From UBA1370 sp964515115 (GTDB lineage: Bacteria > Patescibacteriota > Microgenomatia > UBA1400 > PJMF01), in the NCBI GenBank assembly GCA_964515115.1, contig CAZESB010000026.1, forward strand, positions 1-7,315: a stretch of DNA of 7,315 nt, given 5' to 3'. The notes under the pieces were generated by a model. The model was not told the origin of the DNA and made no database searches. It saw only the letters and a program-made list of their open reading frames with translations. This document shows positions 5,912 through 7,315 of this stretch, piece after piece. The first letter of the stretch is position 1; each line of letters begins with the position of its first letter. Both the position numbers and the translations under genes were made by a program.

Positions 5912-7103
5912 ACAAAAACTCACTCACATCGCTCTTGACGGCAATGAGGCTAATATCATTAATCGTGTCGGCAGTAATGTTTATGCTTTTGAGATTTTGT
6001 CTGCGCTTGAAAAAATCACTCGAAACCAGCCAAATTTACAATTTTCTGTGTTGCTGCGCTCGACACCAATTGCCGATTTGCCAGCTGCCAGAGCTGGTTG
6101 GGAATATCAAATTTTTGGGCCAACCAAACTCTGGACCCAATGGGCGCTACCATTACATTTATTCAGGCACCGGCAAAAATACGACGTTTTGTTTAGCCCA
6201 GGCCATTACGCCCCGCAACTTTGCCCAATTCCTTATGTTTCTTCAGTTATGGATACCGCTTATCTGGAATACCCTGAACATTTTCAACAAAAAGACCTAC
6301 TACAATTAACCAAATGGACGGAAAAAGCCGTTAAGCACGCTGTTAAAGTGGTGGCTATCAGTGAGCAAACTAAGAAATCTATTATTAAACACTACGGTCG
6401 TTCTCCTGATGATGTCAAAGTGGCCTATCCAGCCTTTACTGGCCAAAACTTAGCGCTCAATCTTCAAGAAACCAAGGAATTTTTCAAAAATCACTCCATT
6501 TCTCAACCTTACTTACTTTTTGTCGGCACCCTTCAGCCTAGAAAAAACATTATCACCCTAATTGAGGCTTTTGAAATTTTTAGCCGCATGGTTGCGGGCC
6601 GAGCTTTGAAATCCAGGCGCTCTAAACGCAAAGCAGCCCAGCTTAAACCAGCTAAGCTGGTATTGGCAGGCAAGGTAGGCTGGTTGGCTGATGATATTCT
6701 TGAGAGGATTGAGAGCTCGCCAGTGAAAAAACGAATCATTCGTACCGGTTTTATCAGTGAGGCAGAGAAGGGCACTCTATATAAAAATGCTTTTGCTAGT
6801 ATCTTGGTGGGTTTGTATGAAGGTTTTGGCATCCCCCCTCTGGAGTCTTTAGCCTGGCAGACTCCGCCCATTGTTTCTAATACCAGTAGTTTGCCTGAGG
6901 TGGTTGGTAAAGCTGGTTTGACAGCCGATCCGCTCAATCCCCAACAAATCGCTGAACAAATCTGGAAAGCTTACACTCTGAGTAGCTCCCAAAAAGCCGC
7001 TCTCAGACGCCGGGGTCGAGAACAACTAAAAAAATTTTCCTGGGAGAAATCGGCAGCCATTATTCTTGATACCCTGGAAAACGTTGCTCACCAGCGCTCA
7101 TAA
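5904..7103 (+). CDS. GT4-family glycosyltransferase (GT-B fold, MtfB-like), second of two
   Basis: A 399-residue paralogue of the preceding enzyme, with the same GT-B layout and the same probable role of adding a sugar on the cytoplasmic side. The donor domain has FVGTLQPRKN (206-215; Arg213-Lys214), LVLAGKVGW, and EX7E in YEGFGIPPLE (Glu306, Glu314), then TPPIVSNTSSLPEVVG. Two points are odd. The family His-Asp in the N-terminal domain is Met116-Asp117 (SVMDTAYLEYP), and a strongly basic loop (residues 233-251, nine Lys/Arg in 19) makes the stretch between FVGT and the LAG turn 20 residues longer than in the neighbour. ATG 5904 lies within the end of the previous gene (ATGAATAA overlap); the TTG at 5901 directly before it is less likely. 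No ribosome binding site is seen, in line with coupled translation. The key donor-side motifs are intact, so it is probably active. Confidence 0.87.
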   Translation: MNKQKLTHIALDGNEANIINRVGSNVYAFEILSALEKITRNQPNLQFSVLLRSTPIADLPAARAGWEYQIFGPTKLWTQWALPLHLFRHRQKYDVLFSPGHYAPQLCPIPYVSSVMDTAYLEYPEHFQQKDLLQLTKWTEKAVKHAVKVVAISEQTKKSIIKHYGRSPDDVKVAYPAFTGQNLALNLQETKEFFKNHSISQPYLLFVGTLQPRKNIITLIEAFEIFSRMVAGRALKSRRSKRKAAQLKPAKLVLAGKVGWLADDILERIESSPVKKRIIRTGFISEAEKGTLYKNAFASILVGLYEGFGIPPLESLAWQTPPIVSNTSSLPEVVGKAGLTADPLNPQQIAEQIWKAYTLSSSQKAALRRRGREQLKKFSWEKSAAIILDTLENVAHQRS

Positions 7104-7112
7104 AACTAAACT

Positions 7113-7315
7113 ATGAAAACCAGCACTACCGTCATTAGTATTGATCCGGGGTTCGACCGAGTTGGTTGGGCGGTTGGTCAAGTTAGCGGCAATAATTATA
7201 CTTTGATGGCTGCCGGCTGCCTGGAAACCAACAAAAAAACCGCTATTTTTGATCGCTACCACGCCATTCTACGAGGTTTAGAAGAAATTTTAAACCAATA
7301 CACTCCTCTTGAAGC
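7113..7315 (+). CDS. ruvC: Crossover junction endodeoxyribonuclease RuvC (5' part, cut by window edge)
   Basis: The first 67 codons of RuvC, the dimeric Mg-dependent nuclease that resolves Holliday junctions with RuvAB during recombinational repair. The RNase H-like fold is recognised from the first strand ISIDPGFDRVGWAV (8-21), which carries the first catalytic acid (Asp11, equivalent to Asp7 in E. coli RuvC), the second-third strand region ending in AAGCLET (33-39), and the helix DRYHAILRGLEEILNQYTP (47-65), matching the family's RL..I...L...I..Y.P pattern. The remaining catalytic acids lie beyond the window. The gene starts 9 nt after the second GT4 stop, without a visible Shine-Dalgarno sequence, so it is probably co-transcribed with the glycosyltransferases, though it is functionally unrelated to them. 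Confidence 0.92.
   Translation, partial: MKTSTTVISIDPGFDRVGWAVGQVSGNNYTLMAAGCLETNKKTAIFDRYHAILRGLEEILNQYTPLE

Noticed and set aside
6533..6937. Long minus-strand open frame (134 codons) inside the second GT4 gene.
   Set aside because: It is antisense to a motif-rich conserved region, has no recognisable domain and shows low-complexity shadow composition.
1..7315. Searched for CRISPR-like spaced repeats, transposase genes, long inverted repeats and defence-type genes.
   Set aside because: None is visible; every long open frame is accounted for by envelope-glycan genes, the LysM protein or ruvC.

Overview
The window looks like a surface-glycan locus from an uncultured, streamlined bacterium. 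Compact genes, short or overlapping junctions, moderate GC, standard-code translation, few Shine-Dalgarno sequences, and a glycan cassette running directly into ruvC are all compatible with Candidate Phyla Radiation (Patescibacteria). This is an inference from style and gene content; no marker in the window fixes the taxon.

Layout. The left edge (1-761) is on the minus strand. It holds a LysM-domain envelope protein and, downstream of it, the first 26 codons of an unrecognised membrane protein cut by the window edge. A 69-bp divergent region (762-830) separates these from a plus-strand polysaccharide flippase of the MOP/Wzx type (831-2120). The flippase converges with a 9-bp gap on a minus-strand UDP-glucuronate decarboxylase (UDP-xylose synthase; 2130-3125). 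A second divergent region (3126-3221) leads into a tight plus-strand run: a polytopic GT39/PMT_2-like glycosyltransferase (3222-4742), two GT4 glycosyltransferases (4766-5911 and 5904-7103, overlapping by 8 nt), and the 5' part of ruvC (7113 to the edge).

How the genes may work together (inference). The decarboxylase would supply UDP-xylose. The two cytoplasmic GT4 enzymes would build a lipid-linked oligosaccharide, the flippase would move it across the membrane, and the GT39-like enzyme would add or transfer sugar on the outer face using a polyprenyl-phosphate sugar. The LysM protein is a cell-wall-associated neighbour whose link to the glycan is unproven. RuvC is a housekeeping Holliday-junction nuclease that only shares the transcription direction.

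I see no mobile element, CRISPR array, RNA gene or clearly new defence-like system. The most interesting points are a promoter placed so that the flippase mRNA would be leaderless, a 20-residue longer, strongly basic loop and a His-to-Met change in the second GT4 enzyme, two possible topologies for the LysM protein, and TAGCTA-rich repeats at both ends of the oppositely oriented decarboxylase gene.
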